Counted from the stretch's first letter, positions 23,438-38,989 are shown. The stretch is 64,000 nt of DNA from Flaccisagitta enflata (GCA_965153355.1 OZ231128.1:36704001-36768000); one strand, 5' to 3'. Made by a program: numbers and translations. The notes: generated by a model from the sequence alone, not told the origin.

Positions 23438-26165
23438 ATACATTTACTTGCACAAGAACAAACTGTCTTAGACTGTCTTGGTAGTGTGAGACTGATAGCC
23501 GAGGATTGACCTAATCCTAAGGGCACTTCAGAATGTTTCTTTCTTTGTTGTTGTTGTTTTTGATGTTGTTTTTGGCAATGTATTTATTTCAAGTAGTCCA
23601 CTTCATATGTAATCCAACAAAGGCCAACTTTGAACAAACAAATTGGGCCGTAGTGGCAACACCAGTCCATACAGAGAGCTTTCATGGCTTTCATTCTTCC
23701 TTCCCGTAATGGCATATCCAGGTATAAATCATTTTCGTGATAAGACCGATCTCATGATCTTCTCACTTCCCAATAAAGTTATTTTCTGACACATCGTAGC
23801 ACACAATTCAGCGGGTATCATCCTGAGGTTGTCTCCAAGTTTGTGGGATACAGCACCAAGGCTCCCCACAACCACCGGGATAACAGTACATTCACTATTC
23901 CACATTTTTGCTAGTTCTACTCGTAGGCCACTGTATTTTGCAATTTTTTCATTTTCTTTCTCAGTCACATTCTTGTCACTGGGGCAGCTTACATCAATTA
24001 TGTAGGTTCTTTTTTGTTCTTTATCTCTGATGACAATATCTGGGCGATTTGCCCCCACTGCCCTATCCGTGGTGAGGGTCATGTCCCAGAGAATTTCAAC
24101 TCGGTTGTCCATGTATACCTCTTTAGGCCTATGTAAGTGCCACTTGGTTTCAGTTTGTATACCATACCTTTTGCATATTTCAAAATGGAGATACCTTGCA
24201 ACATTATTGTGCCGTTCAAGGTAATCTTTTTTTGCCAGTGAGTCACACCCTGTAAGGATGTGGGATGTACTCTCTACTTCCTTTCTACATACTCTGCACA
24301 CGTCCGTTTCGCTGGTCTTTAGCAGGTGTTTTTCATGCCACCGGGTAAAGATAGAGAGTTCTTGGGCCCCACATATATACGATTCACTTTGGGGGGATAG
24401 GTGGCATTTATCTAGCCAGGACAGGCTTGATTTTACGTCGAGCTCATTTTGTTTTAATTGTCGAAAGAATGCTCCATGTTGTGGCTTATTCTCAAAGTCG
24501 TCATATCTTTCTTTTTGAGTTGCTTCCTTAAACTTTTGTGACACAATCTTAGCTTGTCTTATGGCTGGTTTATTTTCAAGGTTAGGCGGTCTGCCAAATT
24601 CAATTGCATTACAAAATTTTTCAGCTTTTTTAGTGATGGAGAAGAGCAAACGACTATCAAACTGAGAGCATTTTTGCATGTGTTCATCATCTGTGGCATT
24701 TAGGTAGTGAGCAAGCCTTACAATGGTACCTTTAAAACTGTCCCACATTGACATCAGGCCTCTTCCACCCATTGACCTGGGAATGTAGATACGGTCGACA
24801 TCACTCTTACGTTCAAACATTCGGTATAGGTTCAGTCTTTTTCTAACATGTATGTCAATATTCTTTATTTCTTCCTCAGTCCAATTTAGGATACCAAATG
24901 TGTATGTTATGACTGGGTTTGCATATTCCCCAATGGCAACAATGATGTTTTTTGCATTTAGTTCTGTGTTGAGCAAGCTTTTAAGGCGCTTTTTAAAGGT
25001 GTTCATGGTCTTTTCCTTCATTGTAGCATGTTTTATTGTTGTTCCTTCAATAACCCGAAGGTACTTATACACATCATGCTCATCCATTTCCTCAATGACC
25101 TCACCATTAGGAAGGGTTACCCCGCCGAGCTTGCGATATTTCCCCCTAATGATGTTTAGCACTTTGCACTTATCTATCCCAAAAGCCATGCCAATGTCGG
25201 TACTGAATTCAAACATTATATCTATCATGATATTGTTACCTTTTGCGTTTGCAGAGAAGGTCTTTATATCGTCCATATAAAGAATATGGCTAAACATAAC
25301 ATTGTCGATCTTGTAGCCTTGTCCACATTGGTTAAGGAGCTGGCTTAGGGGGTTGATTGCAATGATGAAGAGCAGGGGGGATAAGGTATCACCTTGGAAT
25401 ATGCCGCGCCTTATTTGTATATCTGGGATTTCCTGAGTTCCATTATCATGCTTAAGTACCAGCTTTATTCTCCACATTTTCATTGCATGTTCCAGGAATC
25501 TTATGATTATATGGCTAATCTTGTAAGTTTTAAGGGTTTCTATTATCCAGGGGTGGGGGACAGAATCATAGGCTTTCTGGTAATCTATGTAAGTTATTGA
25601 CATGTTCCTTCGGAATTTTATGGCATGTTCTAAGAGGGTCCGGTTTATGATTAGCTGCTTTTTGGTCCCATAAGATCCACGTCTGGCACCCTGTTGCTCA
25701 TTTTCCAGTAGATTAAGGCCTTCCATGTGTTTCTCAATTTTTGTAGCAATGATACCTGTAAGCGTTTTCCAAGTTGTGGTTAGGCAAGTTATGGGCCTGA
25801 AATTTTTCGCTTTGCCTGTATCTGCATTCTTGGGAAGTAGTGTTGTTCTCCCAGTGACAAGCCATTGTGGGAGAACCTCTGGGTTAACAACACAGGAATT
25901 AATCGAGCTTGCCATAGCTGGGTGGATGGAATTTAGGGTTTTTAGCCAGTAGTTGGGAATATAGTCAACCCCAGGGGCTTTCCAGTTTTGCTGCCTACCC
26001 AATTGGTTCGAGAGTTGGGGCAAATCAATGTCTATCCATTCCTGCTCAATAACATCTTTGTACTTTTCTCTCCATTTAGGTATCCAGCTTGCATTGGGGT
26101 TGTATAGGTCCCCTTGACCAAATATCTTTTCTCCCCAAAACTCTCTCAAGTCAGCTTCAGATGGT

Positions 26166-26168
<3 letters not shown>
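23435..26168 (-). mobile_element. RLE-LINE copy 2, proposed full extent
   Basis: Upstream (higher coordinates) the element abuts the (GA)n array at 26169-26250, which is (CT)n in element orientation. After the stop at 23729 a 3' UTR follows with AATAAA at 23583-23588 (minus strand), a CAA-rich stretch, and two AAGACAG-containing units near 23460-23480. It then meets another (CT)n in the same orientation at 23361-23434. The AAGACAG units resemble the 13-bp tandem tail of copy 1, which is why I place the 3' end here and not at the CAA-rich stretch. Confidence 0.5.
23729..26168 (-). CDS. R2/R4-type LINE: reverse transcriptase plus restriction-like endonuclease, 5'-truncated
   Basis: One uninterrupted frame (ATG at 26293) whose first ~42 residues are (CT)n translation; element sequence starts at PPSEADLREFWG. 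Counting from that ATG, reverse transcriptase motif A is YIDYQKAYDSVP at 235-246 (catalytic D), motif B GIFQGDTLSP at 297-306 and motif C YMDD at 339-342. The thumb motif reads YKYLR where KYLG is usual. Near the C-terminus is a C-X2-C-X8-H-X4-C knuckle (C666, C669, H678, C683), then a PD-(D/E)XK-type endonuclease signature, RPD (750-752) with the second D at 767. This order (RT, CCHC, RLE) defines the RLE-encoding LINEs of the R2 group; the text most resembles the R4/Dong branch, which I cannot confirm. The N-terminal zinc-finger region is missing. The RT core and RLE look intact. Confidence 0.85.
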
Positions 26169-26219
<51 letters not shown>

Positions 26220-26250
26220 AGAGAGGGGGAGAGAGAGAGAAATTCATGAG
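26169..26250 (+). repeat. (GA)n array on the 5' side of RLE-LINE copy 2
   Basis: Pure GA passing into GGGGAGA variants; reads (CT)n in the orientation of the LINE. Confidence 0.9.
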
Positions 26251-26694
26251 AAGGGCATTTGATAGCAACCAACTCATTCCTGATTGTTACCATAGCATGG
26301 AAAAAAGACTATTTGTTGAATATGGCAAAAGTAATTAAAAAATTTTACACACATCTATTGTTTAGTCTGGAGATAGGGACTGTGCTTTACTTTGGACTGT
26401 TTTCTAGCATCGCCTAAAAATAAAAGAACTCTCACATCAATGATTTAATGGCACATTCATGTTTTTAGTTGCGGAGAGGCTTTAACCATCCATCCGTCGC
26501 TTCATCAATTGGTCCCTACATCTGTCTGTTAGTCCTTTATGGTGATCGAGTTGAAAATAGTGAAATTGTGACTGTCTGTGTGCAAGTGTGTGTGGGGTTG
26601 ATAAGGATGTGAACACCGATATGATAAGGAAGTATTAGCTGCTATGGTATAAACAATCAGCTAGCCAAATAGCTTTTCACGATAATGGTGCCCC

Positions 26695-26760
26695 GCAATA
26701 AGGGACAAATTTGAAGGATCCCCTTGGGGCCGTTATCAAGGGGCAGGGCTGTACAAGGCC
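26695..26760. mobile_element. Family C fragment
   Basis: CCCCTTGGGGCCGTTATCAA and GGGGCAGGGC resemble the paired ends with almost nothing between. Confidence 0.35.
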
Positions 26761-26935
26761 AAGAGATGTTCAATAGATGGGTCCTCTTCCGATACTACTA
26801 CTAGATAATGATAGAGAAAAGAGATGAAGAAATCAAGAGAAAACCCTCAAATTGCATCGAGAAATTTTTGCACCACGTAAAAACCTACCTACAAACATAC
26901 AGACATACCCACCAACGGATACACTCTCATATAGT

Positions 26936-27228
26936 GTGGTGGGTTTCAAGGCTTTAATGGAAACTGGTGGGTGCCAAGACTTGAATTAAAACTGGTGGGC
27001 ATAAATTGAAACTGGTGGGCTTGAATTGAAACTGGTGGGCATGAATTAAAACTGGCGGGCTCGAATTGAAACAAGTGAGTTTCAAGGCTTTAATTGATAC
27101 TGGTGGGTGCCAAGACTTGAGTCAAAAGTGGTGGGCATGAATTGAAACCGGTTGACTTGAACTGAAACGTGTGAGCTTAAATTGAAACTGGTGGGTTTCA
27201 AGGTTTTAATTGAAACTGATGGAGTCCG
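26936..27228 (+). repeat. Minisatellite, ~20-bp unit TTGAATTGAAACTGGTGGGC
   Basis: About 14 degenerate units, some TTTCAAGGCTTTAATTGAAA variants. Confidence 0.85.
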
Positions 27229-27282
27229 GTCAATGAAAATATCTATGTCCCCCACGCGACTTAAGGTGTTGACCTTGTTTTT

Positions 27283-27288
27283 TTTTTG

Positions 27289-27319
<31 letters not shown>

Positions 27320-27326
27320 TTTTTTT
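27283..27326 (+). repeat. Poly-T tract
   Basis: About 40 nt nearly pure T next to a Family A right end; could be the mirror of a poly-A tail or simple expansion of the family's terminal TTTT. Confidence 0.8.
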
Positions 27327-27546
27327 CGCATCGCTGCATCTGCGCAAATGTTTGGAAAGTTTGTTTTATCACTGCCCCGCACGCGACTTCGGTTGCCGTT
27401 TTTTTTTCAGACTTTTTTTCCCTTTTTTCGTTTCTTCTCCCTTTTTTACGCTCAATTTCCCTTTTCAATCTTCATCGGTAAGAATTCTGGTAGCAATATG
27501 GGATATTGGCTCCTACAAATGACACTTTCATCCCCCCCCCTCCACC

Positions 27547-27547
<1 letters not shown>

Positions 27548-27601
<54 letters not shown>

Positions 27602-27697
27602 AGAGGGAGAGAGAGTGGAAGAGAAAGAGAAAGAGCAAGAGAAAGAGAGAGAGAGTGAAAGAGAAAGAGAAAGAGAAAGAAGAAGAGAGAGCCAGCC

Positions 27698-27752
<55 letters not shown>
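27548..27752 (+). repeat. (GA)n/(GAAAGA)n then (GACA)n array
   Basis: Purine array followed by about 13 GACA units; inverse of the GTCT-CT arrangement elsewhere. Confidence 0.95.
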
Positions 27753-28118
27753 GGTAGACAGATAAGCGATTCAAAAGACAAAACTGGACAGCAGCTAAAC
27801 ACTGGTAGTCTCAAACATGGAACTTAGTGGTGTTACGCCTCTAATTCGAAAATCGCGCGCAAGACGCACTAAGCAACCTTTCATCCAATCGATTCTTGAA
27901 ACATTCCAATGAGTGAATGAGAGAACGATTTTAACTTCCGCTGCTAGGAGGGTCCATTTCTAGATCATATGAGACGAATGATTGTCATTGCTTCCGTCCA
28001 TTCTCAGCCAATGCCTTGACCAATTTTGGTCCACCTCTTGCATCTCCAAAAAAATGCCGGGATCATAAGGCCATGGAGGATCACCTCAATTAGGAGTATT
28101 TTTTTTTACCTGTTTTAC

Positions 28119-28160
28119 CAATAAAGGCGGCTATCGCCGACTGGAGAAAAGTCTTCTCTT
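28119..28160 (+). mobile_element. Family B left end only
   Basis: TTACCAATAAAGGCGGCTATCG..CCGACTGGAGAAAA; no right end found downstream. Confidence 0.45.
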
Positions 28161-28297
28161 CTCTTGCAAGTCATTTTCATTTTTCTTCTCATTCTCATTT
28201 TTGGCAATTCAAACTATCAAAAATTTCCTCCACTAAAAGTTGCCGTTCGCGCTGACAACCTCAGTCAAGTTGAAAATCATGTTTTAGCTAGTTTATT

Positions 28298-29045
28298 TGG
28301 GCAGCGCCCCCAAAGGGGCTGATGACCTATGCTTTCACATACAGGGCAAATTTTTCCTTCGCCTCCTCCTTCTCCTCCGTCCATCCACCCCCTTTGAAGC
28401 TCAAATCCCAGCCGTGAGACTCAAACCCTAGCTTCAAGGCCCAAATCTTAGCCTCCAGGTTCAAATCTTAGCCTCGAGGCTCAGATCCCAGCCTCAAGGC
28501 TCAAATTCCAGCCTCAAGGCTAAAATCTAAGCCTCAAGGCTCAAATTCCAGCCTCACAGCTCAAATTCCAGCCTCCTGACACATATCCAAGCCTTGAGGC
28601 TCAAATCCCAGCCTCTCAGCTCAAATCCCAGCCCCTTGGCGCAAATTTCAGCCTCGAGACTCAAATCCCAACCTTGAGGCTCAAATCCCAGCCTCAAGGC
28701 TTAAATCCCAGCCTCGAGACTCAAATCCCAGCCTTGAGGCTTAAATCGCAGTCTTGAGGTTCAAATCTCAGCCTTGAGGCTCAAATCTCAGCCTCGAGGC
28801 TCAAATCTCAGACTTGAGGCTAAAATCCCAGCCTTGAGGCTCAAATCCCAGCCTCAAAGCTCAAATCCCAGCCTTGAGGCTCAAATCCCAGTCTTGAGGC
28901 TCAAATCCCAGCCTTGAGCCTCAAAACTTACTAAGCATAGGTCCTCAGCCACTTTGGGGCCGCTGCCTCTCTCAGCAACACTTAAAATAAACTCACACAG
29001 GGACAATGGGTAACATTGACCATCTGACGCTTTTGCAACTATTGA
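28298..29045. mobile_element. Family C repeat with CTCAAATCCCAGCCTTGAGG core
   Basis: GGGCAGCGCCCCCAAAGGGG, GATGACCTATGCTTTCACA at the left; AAGCATAGGTCCTCAG and ACTTTGGGGCCGCTGCC at the right; about 26 units of 20-21 bp between (28390-28925). Units carry CCTTGAGG/CCTCAAGG palindromes. Confidence 0.78.
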
Positions 29046-29432
29046 CAGCTCTTAGCTAGTTGTTAAGTATAAAGGCTGGCTTGCTGGTTTTTTTTTCAAA
29101 AACGTTAGTGCACAATTATCCCCTGTGACAATTTAAAGTTTTAACATGTTTTAATTATTTCAATACCTAACCTGCAAGAAAAAAAAAACGAAAAAATCAT
29201 CACCTAAGAAACAATCACCCTAGAGACTTCTGGATCGCGCTAATAGAAAGAAAAAATCAGCTCTTCTAAGCTGTGAATATCAAAAAGTATACTCCAAGCC
29301 AAAAAATGACCCAATTTGTAAAAAAAAGAAAAGAAAAAAAAAAGAAGAAATATCTTTTCAAAAAGTTAAATTACGTGACTCAACTTTTTTTTGGATTATA
29401 TGTCTAACATCTCCAAATTACTGGTTGGTATG
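29046..29432. other. AT-rich flank downstream of the polyQ gene
   Basis: A-rich blocks only; no repeat family recognised. Confidence 0.5.
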
Positions 29433-29438
29433 TTTATT
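29433..29438 (-). terminator. Possible polyadenylation signal for the polyQ gene
   Basis: AATAAA on the minus strand, about 240 nt beyond the TGA of the polyQ frame, in AT-rich sequence without other features. It is the nearest canonical hexamer I saw downstream. Confidence 0.35.
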
Positions 29439-29677
29439 CTCTAACTGAGCTGAATCATCGGAATCGATCTTGGAGTGAAATATCCATTCTTTTCATCATT
29501 TATCTATCTTAAGTATCATCAAGTGGAGATGGTCAAGATGATTAAAATCAAATGTATAATATAGTTCAATCCATACCATGTGAAGATCATGCCTCAAAGC
29601 TTGATAACAAAGGATCCTTATAGAATGTATGAGAGATTTTAGTAAATATAACATTTCAAATATCACAATTCACACAA

Positions 29678-33946
<4,269 letters not shown>

Positions 33947-35750
33947 GGCCGCCGGTGGTTCGTCGATTAACTGATATCGATTTCCTTGTTTTTCGTGATT
34001 TTGTGTTACTCTCTTTATTGGTCTTTTTGCTTTATCTTTGACTTTATTTTTCGGAGGCCGCTAATGGCCACGTGCCCTTCACTTGTCGTTTTTGCCTTAA
34101 GTCAGAGAGTTTTTGGTTTTTGGTTTTTGTCTTTGTTTATGTGTGTTTTATAATTTCATTCTATCTTCTCCACTCGTGATTTATTTTCTCCGCATTGTGA
34201 TCAAGGCCAGTGATTCATTTCTTGATATTTTGTACGCCCGATTTGTAATCATATATAAAAAGAATCACGGTAATGTTTGCTTTTTTGTGCGGAATTTGAT
34301 ATCGTTGATCGTGGCTTTGTTTTATTTTTGATTTGAATGATCGCTTCGCTTTTATGTCAAAATAAATCACCGACTTTATTTTCCTGAAACAAAATAAAAC
34401 ATTTATAACATTATAACTTATAACGGTCGTAAAAAGTTTCCATGCGTGCGAATAAATATCGTGGCTAGATTATTTCTTTTTTTCTCGATATTTCTTGTAT
34501 ATTTCTCATTTGATCGTCGGCCACAAGAATAATATTGTGATTAGTACAGTAGACACTTACTTTAAAGAACAGGGTAGAAACAGGTTGGAGACAAGAATGA
34601 AAGTTTGGTAAAAAAAACATAGTAGAAATGTTTATATGGTAATAGGACATCTACCATGAATAAAAATGTTATCTTTCGTGGAATTCAAGTCATACTACGG
34701 AACATCCGCTATTACAGTTCCGCCTATAGCAAATCTTGGTCCTTTGGAGTTTATTGCTGGTCCCTTTACATATATCACAGACGCAGATTTGAAAGCAATG
34801 ATCAAAAACTCTTTTTTCATATAAAGAAGACAATGAAAGTGGAAAACACTCTCGACGTGTGTGTGCGTAGGGCGCGGGGGACATTTTTGTATCCGTCCGC
34901 ATCATTTCAACCTCTCTATTAGCCAACAGCCTTTTGATGTCAATGTGTGAATGTGCCTGAACCGGCGACATATCGATGAAGGAAATCTTTTTTCTTTACA
35001 TCAAGTAAGGCTGCCTTGACAGATGTCAAAACGTTTTGACGGCAATGGAAAAAGAGTAAAGCTTGATTTCGGTATTTTTTCTAAAAAGCGCCCAGGGCGC
35101 ATTTGAAATTGAATTATAACTTTGCTTATTTAACTCTCTAATTAGCGCCCCATTGTTGATGAACTGTCATTCAGTCTATGTTTTATATGTAAGGCTACCA
35201 AAATGCTAAATTTTGAATAAAGATATTCATTGCATATATCTGTTTGAAAGTCTTTGAAAATGGCTCATTGTGTCGTATTACTTCATCATTTTACCCAATA
35301 TTTCTGGCTAGATATCTTCTAAAAAGTGTAATACTAACAAAAAAAAGGTGGGGGTGCTTTTTGGAGGGGGGGCGCTAAATGGATTAAATGCGGTACGTAC
35401 ATCTCGAGAGGTAGATTACCACCACTTCGCTGAGACTAGAGACCATGTCTGTCCTTTCCTTCTTAATATTGCTTACTTCTATCTCATACATGTTTTCATT
35501 CTTATTTCCTTCATGCTTTTTAGCCATCTCATGACAATTATATTTTTAGTGCGTGTTGTCCGTGTCCGTGTCCGTGTCCGTGTTGTCCATGTTGTCGGAC
35601 TGAGTACTTTGGATGCTGCTGTTGTGGTTATGTGTTTCTGGAGAGTAGCTTGTACCCCCCTCCCCTATGATCATATCCCTTCTTTCTCGAATTGTGCTAG
35701 TATAGATTGGTTAATGAAGAATTTCGAAGGGCGATTTCTCGATTCTCGAT
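33947..35750. other. Intergenic stretch between the TPD52-like and polyQ genes
   Basis: About 1.8 kb of AT-rich DNA that should hold the 3' UTR of the TPD52-like gene and the promoter/5' UTR of the polyQ gene, both on the minus strand. I see a short (GTCCGT)-type tandem near 35555-35590 and scattered AATAAA hexamers on both strands, but no repeat family or open frame. Confidence 0.4.
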
Positions 35751-35926
35751 TCAGGTTTCGCTCACATCTTTGGTCACGCCACCGACATGGGTTTCGAGAC
35801 TGACATGGGTTCCGGGGCCAACTTGAGTATCGAGGCCAACTTGGGTACCGCCATTAAAGCCTTGTTTACCACTGGTAGGATTTTGCCGGCTGTCAGCGGC
35901 ATCTCCTGACCCAACATCCACTAATC
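35751..35926 (-). CDS. TPD52: TPD52-like terminal exon
   Basis: The acceptor is ccttctttctcag/GATTAG. Joined in phase 1 to the preceding exon it reads G-LVDVGSGDAADSRQNP and stays open for 57 codons to a TGA at 35751-35753. The peptide has short internal near-repeats (TQVG, TQVG, THV, THVG), a disordered-looking tail. TPD52 tails diverge between lineages, so assignment to this gene rests on splice phase, strand and position, not on sequence. No convincing minus-strand polyadenylation signal is seen close to the stop. Confidence 0.5.
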
Positions 35927-36181
35927 CTGAGAAAGAAGGAATAAGTTCGTCCTTGATTATAGATCGTCTTAGCAGGAAAACAATTTACTCGAAAGAACAT
36001 AGTAAGGGATAGAGGGGTGGTAGGAGGCAAAAGGAATATCTGATGATACTCTTTTGATAATCAAATGACTTTTATTTGGATACAATCATAACGTAACGGG
36101 ATGAAATGAGTAAGAAATCAATTCAAGGTCTTTGGGCGTCATGTTGGATATTTAAGGAAAAATATAAGATATTACCATTAC

Positions 36182-36238
36182 CTCCCAAGTGCACGCCGTG
36201 GACATTGTCCACCTCGTCTGACCTCATCTCGCTATCAA
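36182..36238 (-). other. possible 57-nt alternative cassette exon of the TPD52-like gene
   Basis: A segment bounded by ..gggcag/TTGATAG and CTTGGGAG/GTAATGG is exactly 57 nt, enters in phase 1 and leaves in phase 1, and translates without a stop (VDSEMRSDEVDNVHGVHLG). It could sit between the last two exons without changing frame. However, only 26 nt separate it from the upstream donor, too short for a normal intron. It could be used only if a different upstream donor is chosen, or it may be chance. Confidence 0.25.
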
Positions 36239-36264
36239 CTGCCCACTACGGTTTCCGCAATTAC

Positions 36265-36553
36265 CTGAAATCATGGTATCGCCTCCGGTCACAGCGATGT
36301 CGACGCCACGACCAGCGCCACGGTCATCGTCGTCGTTGTCATCGGCGGCGTCGTTGGCGGCGTCATCGGCGGCATCATCTTGGCGAACATAACCACGGTA
36401 ACGCGAGTAAATTGCGGCGCCGGCGTTATTTACGGCGCCGGCGGTAATTGAGCCGACGGCGCCGAGACCATCGGAAGTCCGGCTCAAACCGGCGTTTAAA
36501 CTTTCCGTAGTCTTTAACCATAAATCAGAAGAAGAAATCGCTTGCCATTTTTC
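36265..36553 (-). CDS. TPD52: TPD52-like exon: conserved W...KT.E.L...VG.I block
   Basis: The 289-nt exon opens in phase 0 with EKWQAISSSDLWLKTTESLN. It continues through a small-residue segment ending GLGAVGSI, the pattern of the conserved TPD52 C-terminal half (W, then YxKTxExL, then VGxAI). Beyond it come about 50 less conserved residues, including an acidic D/A stretch (DDAADDAANDAADDNDDDD), lineage-specific as far as I can tell. The acceptor is unusual: the polypyrimidine tract is a pure (CT)n microsatellite followed by CCTTTCAG/GAAAAATGG. The donor is ATTTCAG/GTAATT, leaving phase 1. Reading through the donor gives a stop after about 14 further codons. Confidence 0.7.
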
Positions 36554-36558
36554 CTGAA

Positions 36559-36600
<42 letters not shown>
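36554..36600 (-). promoter_or_regulatory. 3' splice site with (CT)n microsatellite as polypyrimidine tract
   Basis: On the minus strand a run of about 20 CT dinucleotides is followed by CCTTTCAG and the TPD52-like exon. Array length could affect splicing because it forms the whole polypyrimidine tract. A second, longer (CT)n array of opposite orientation lies 75 bp further upstream (36677-36812), so the pre-mRNA could fold (CU)n against (AG)n. Confidence 0.55.
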
Positions 36601-36602
<2 letters not shown>

Positions 36603-36673
36603 AAAAAAAAAGAAAAAAATAGAATTTACAACATTCTTTTAGCATTGGCATGTGGCTTTGCTTTCTTCGCTAA

Positions 36674-36812
<139 letters not shown>

Positions 36813-36895
36813 CTTTTACATTTGTTACAACTTTGCGTTGCACAGATCACATTGTCGGTCTGCCAATTAATCGGTCTTGTTTGCGTGTGTCTGAT

Positions 36896-37033
36896 TTTTA
36901 GGTGTAGCAAAGCACCTCTATAACTGGCTGTGTCCGTTGGTTGGTTGGTTGGTCGGTCGGTTGGTCGGGTAACGGATTCGTTCGACGATCCACACATCGC
37001 ACCTTATTGGCCTACTTGGCCTTGTTCTTCTGA
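36896..37033 (+). mobile_element. Family A repeat, GT subfamily
   Basis: Hairpin AGGTG...CACCT, then GGCTGTGTCCGTTGG and (GGTT/GGTC)n, ACGATCCACAC, CCTACTTGGCCTTGTT. Confidence 0.75.
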
Positions 37034-37199
37034 GTTTGTTGTTTCTCCTTTGGTTGGTTGGTTCGACCGATTGGCACTCTGGGGTGGCGCAGTTTTTCAC
37101 CTAGGTCCTGAGTCAGGACTGCTGACTTTCCATGTACGGTCGGCATGGAACGTTCTTATACTGTTCCTCCTGGATCCTGGATCCGGCCTGGTTTGCCAC

Positions 37200-37360
37200 G
37201 CCACTCCATAAGCCACTTTTCGGTCTGTCGGTATGTTTGCCAATCGCATTTGTTCAGCGGGGTTTTTTTTTCGCTCCTGCCAGAGTGCGTAAAAAGCCTA
37301 ATACACAAATGCCCCTACCCACTTTCACGCAGTGCTGCCGAGTATCCGGTCTTGTTTCCA
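37200..37360 (+). mobile_element. Family A repeat, lacking its left hairpin
   Basis: GCCACTTTTCGGTCTGTCGG, CGCTCCTGCCAGAGTGCG, CCCCTACCCACTTTCACG, GTATCCGGTCTTGTTTCC. Confidence 0.55.
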
Positions 37361-38029
37361 TCTCCTTTTCTCATTTCAATTCTATCCCACGCGTTGGATC
37401 TTTTTTTTCCCCTTTGCCTTGTCAGTAGGCTTTTGGGAGCAGTTCATTGTTCGATTGTCTCAATCGCTTCACCATTTGCTTCGACACATTGGTCACCATC
37501 CGTCGATCAATTCTCTTTTTCATCCGGCTTAGATTTCTTTTAATCTTACATCTTGTGAGACCACCGTCGACAGGGGAGATAGAAAAAAATTTCTGAAACC
37601 TGTTTTACTTGTCCATCCATGTGTCTATCCATCATCTTTTTTCCATGTGTAATAATTTGGCTTATATTCTGAAAGAACCATGGACAGTAGCCTGTACCTA
37701 AATGACAAAAAGCAATAAAATTAACATTCTACGAGCAGACTCAAGTTCAAGGTAAGGCGCGGCAACGTAAACTTTTAAAGATGAAAATGATGACAATAGA
37801 ATTAGAAGCCCAAGACAGCTCCACAACATGACCTGCTCGTAGAATTTTGATTTTTAGTCGCGCGCACGCGACTCTACAACCCGCTCTGTCCGTCGGTCGG
37901 TCGGTCCGTCGGTCGGTCGGTCGGTCGGTAACACTTTGCTTTTTTTCGTCTTTTTGGGTCGTTTGGAGTTATTTTGAGTCATTTTTTTGTTGTTTTTGGG
38001 AATTATTGGTCGCTTTTAGTCATTTTTGG

Positions 38030-38662
38030 TCATTTTAGGTCATTTTTGGTCATTTTGGTCATTTTGGTCATTTTGGTCATTTTGGTCATTTTCGGTCATT
38101 TTTGATCATTTTTGGTCATTTTTGGTCATTTTTGGTCATTTTTGGTCATTTTTGGTCATTTTTGGTCATTTTTGGTCATTTTGGTCATTTTGGTCATTTT
38201 GGTCATTTTGGTCATTTTGGTCATTTTTGGTCATTTTTGGTCATTTTTGGTCATTTTTGGTCATTTTTGTTCATTTTTGGTCATTTCTGGTCATTTTGGT
38301 TATATTGGTCATTCTGGTCATTTTTGGTCATTTTTGGCCATTTTTGATCATTTTTGGTCATTTTTGGTTATTTTTGGTTATTTTTGGTTATTTTTGGTCA
38401 TTTTGGTCATTTCGATCATTTTTGGTCATTTTTGGTCATTCTTGGTCATTTTTTGTCATTTTATTGGTCATTTTTGGTCATTTTTGGTCATTTTTGGTCA
38501 TTTTTGGTCATCTTTGGCCATCTTTGGTCATCTTTGGTCATTTTGGTCATTTTGGTCACTTTGATCATTTTTGGTCATTTTTGGTCATTTTTGGTCTTTT
38601 TTGGTCATTTTAGGTCATTTTTGGTCATTTTGGTCATTTTTGGTCACTTTTGGTCATTTTTG
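38030..38662 (+). repeat. Minisatellite, 12-bp unit TTTTTGGTCATT
   Basis: About 50 units, some shortened to TTTTGGTCA or varied (GATCATT, GGTTATT). Its frame reads as repeated FWSFLVIFGH, an artefact. Confidence 0.95.
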
Positions 38663-38970
38663 GTTAAAGTCTGCTGGTTAAAGTCTGCTGGTTAAAGTCT
38701 GCTGGTTAAAGTCTGCTGGTTAAAGTCTGCTGGTTGAAGTCTGCTGGTTAAAGTCTGCTGGTTAAAGTCTGCTGGTTTAAGTCTGCTGGTTTAAATCTAA
38801 TGGATTAAGTCTGCTGGTTGAAGTCTGCTGGTTAAAGTCTGATGGTTAAAGTCTGCTGGTTTCAATCTACTGGTTTAAATCTGCTGGTTTAGTCTGCTGG
38901 TTTAAATCTAATGGTTTAAGTCTGCTGGTCTAATGGTTCAAGTCTGCTTGTTTAAGTCTGCTGGTTGAAA
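38663..38970 (+). repeat. Minisatellite, 14-bp unit GGTTAAAGTCTGCT
   Basis: About 20 units. They begin exact and decay towards the right into GGTTTAAATCTAAT variants. Confidence 0.95.
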
Positions 38971-38989
38971 TGATATTAAAGATAATTAT

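Larger units (their letters stand above)
26463..27282 (+). mobile_element. Family A-related block with minisatellite core
   Basis: TTTTTAGTTGCGGAGAGGC and a CCATCCATCCGTCG tract at the left; a Family C fragment at 26695-26750; a 20-bp minisatellite; then CCCACGCGACTTAAGGTGTT and ACCTTGTTTTTT, the alternative Family A right end also seen at 39.75 and 47.72 kb. Continuity of left and right parts is assumed. Confidence 0.5.

Noticed and set aside
23530-23560. CAA-rich stretch as the 3' end of RLE-LINE copy 2
   Set aside because: Possible, but AAGACAG units like those of copy 1 lie about 80 bp further on and end against (CT)n, so the later boundary was preferred.
24030-26338. Plus-strand frames within 24.0-26.3 kb
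   Set aside because: They lie opposite the LINE coding sequence and have no motif of their own.
28390-28925. CRISPR-like array (regular ~20-bp units)
   Set aside because: Units are contiguous and degenerate, without unique spacers; it is a minisatellite in a eukaryotic Family C element.
38026-38695. Repeated FWSFLVIFGH protein resembling a membrane or ice-binding repeat protein
   Set aside because: It is the translation of the 12-bp TTTTTGGTCATT minisatellite inside a Family A element; the frame is broken wherever the unit shortens.
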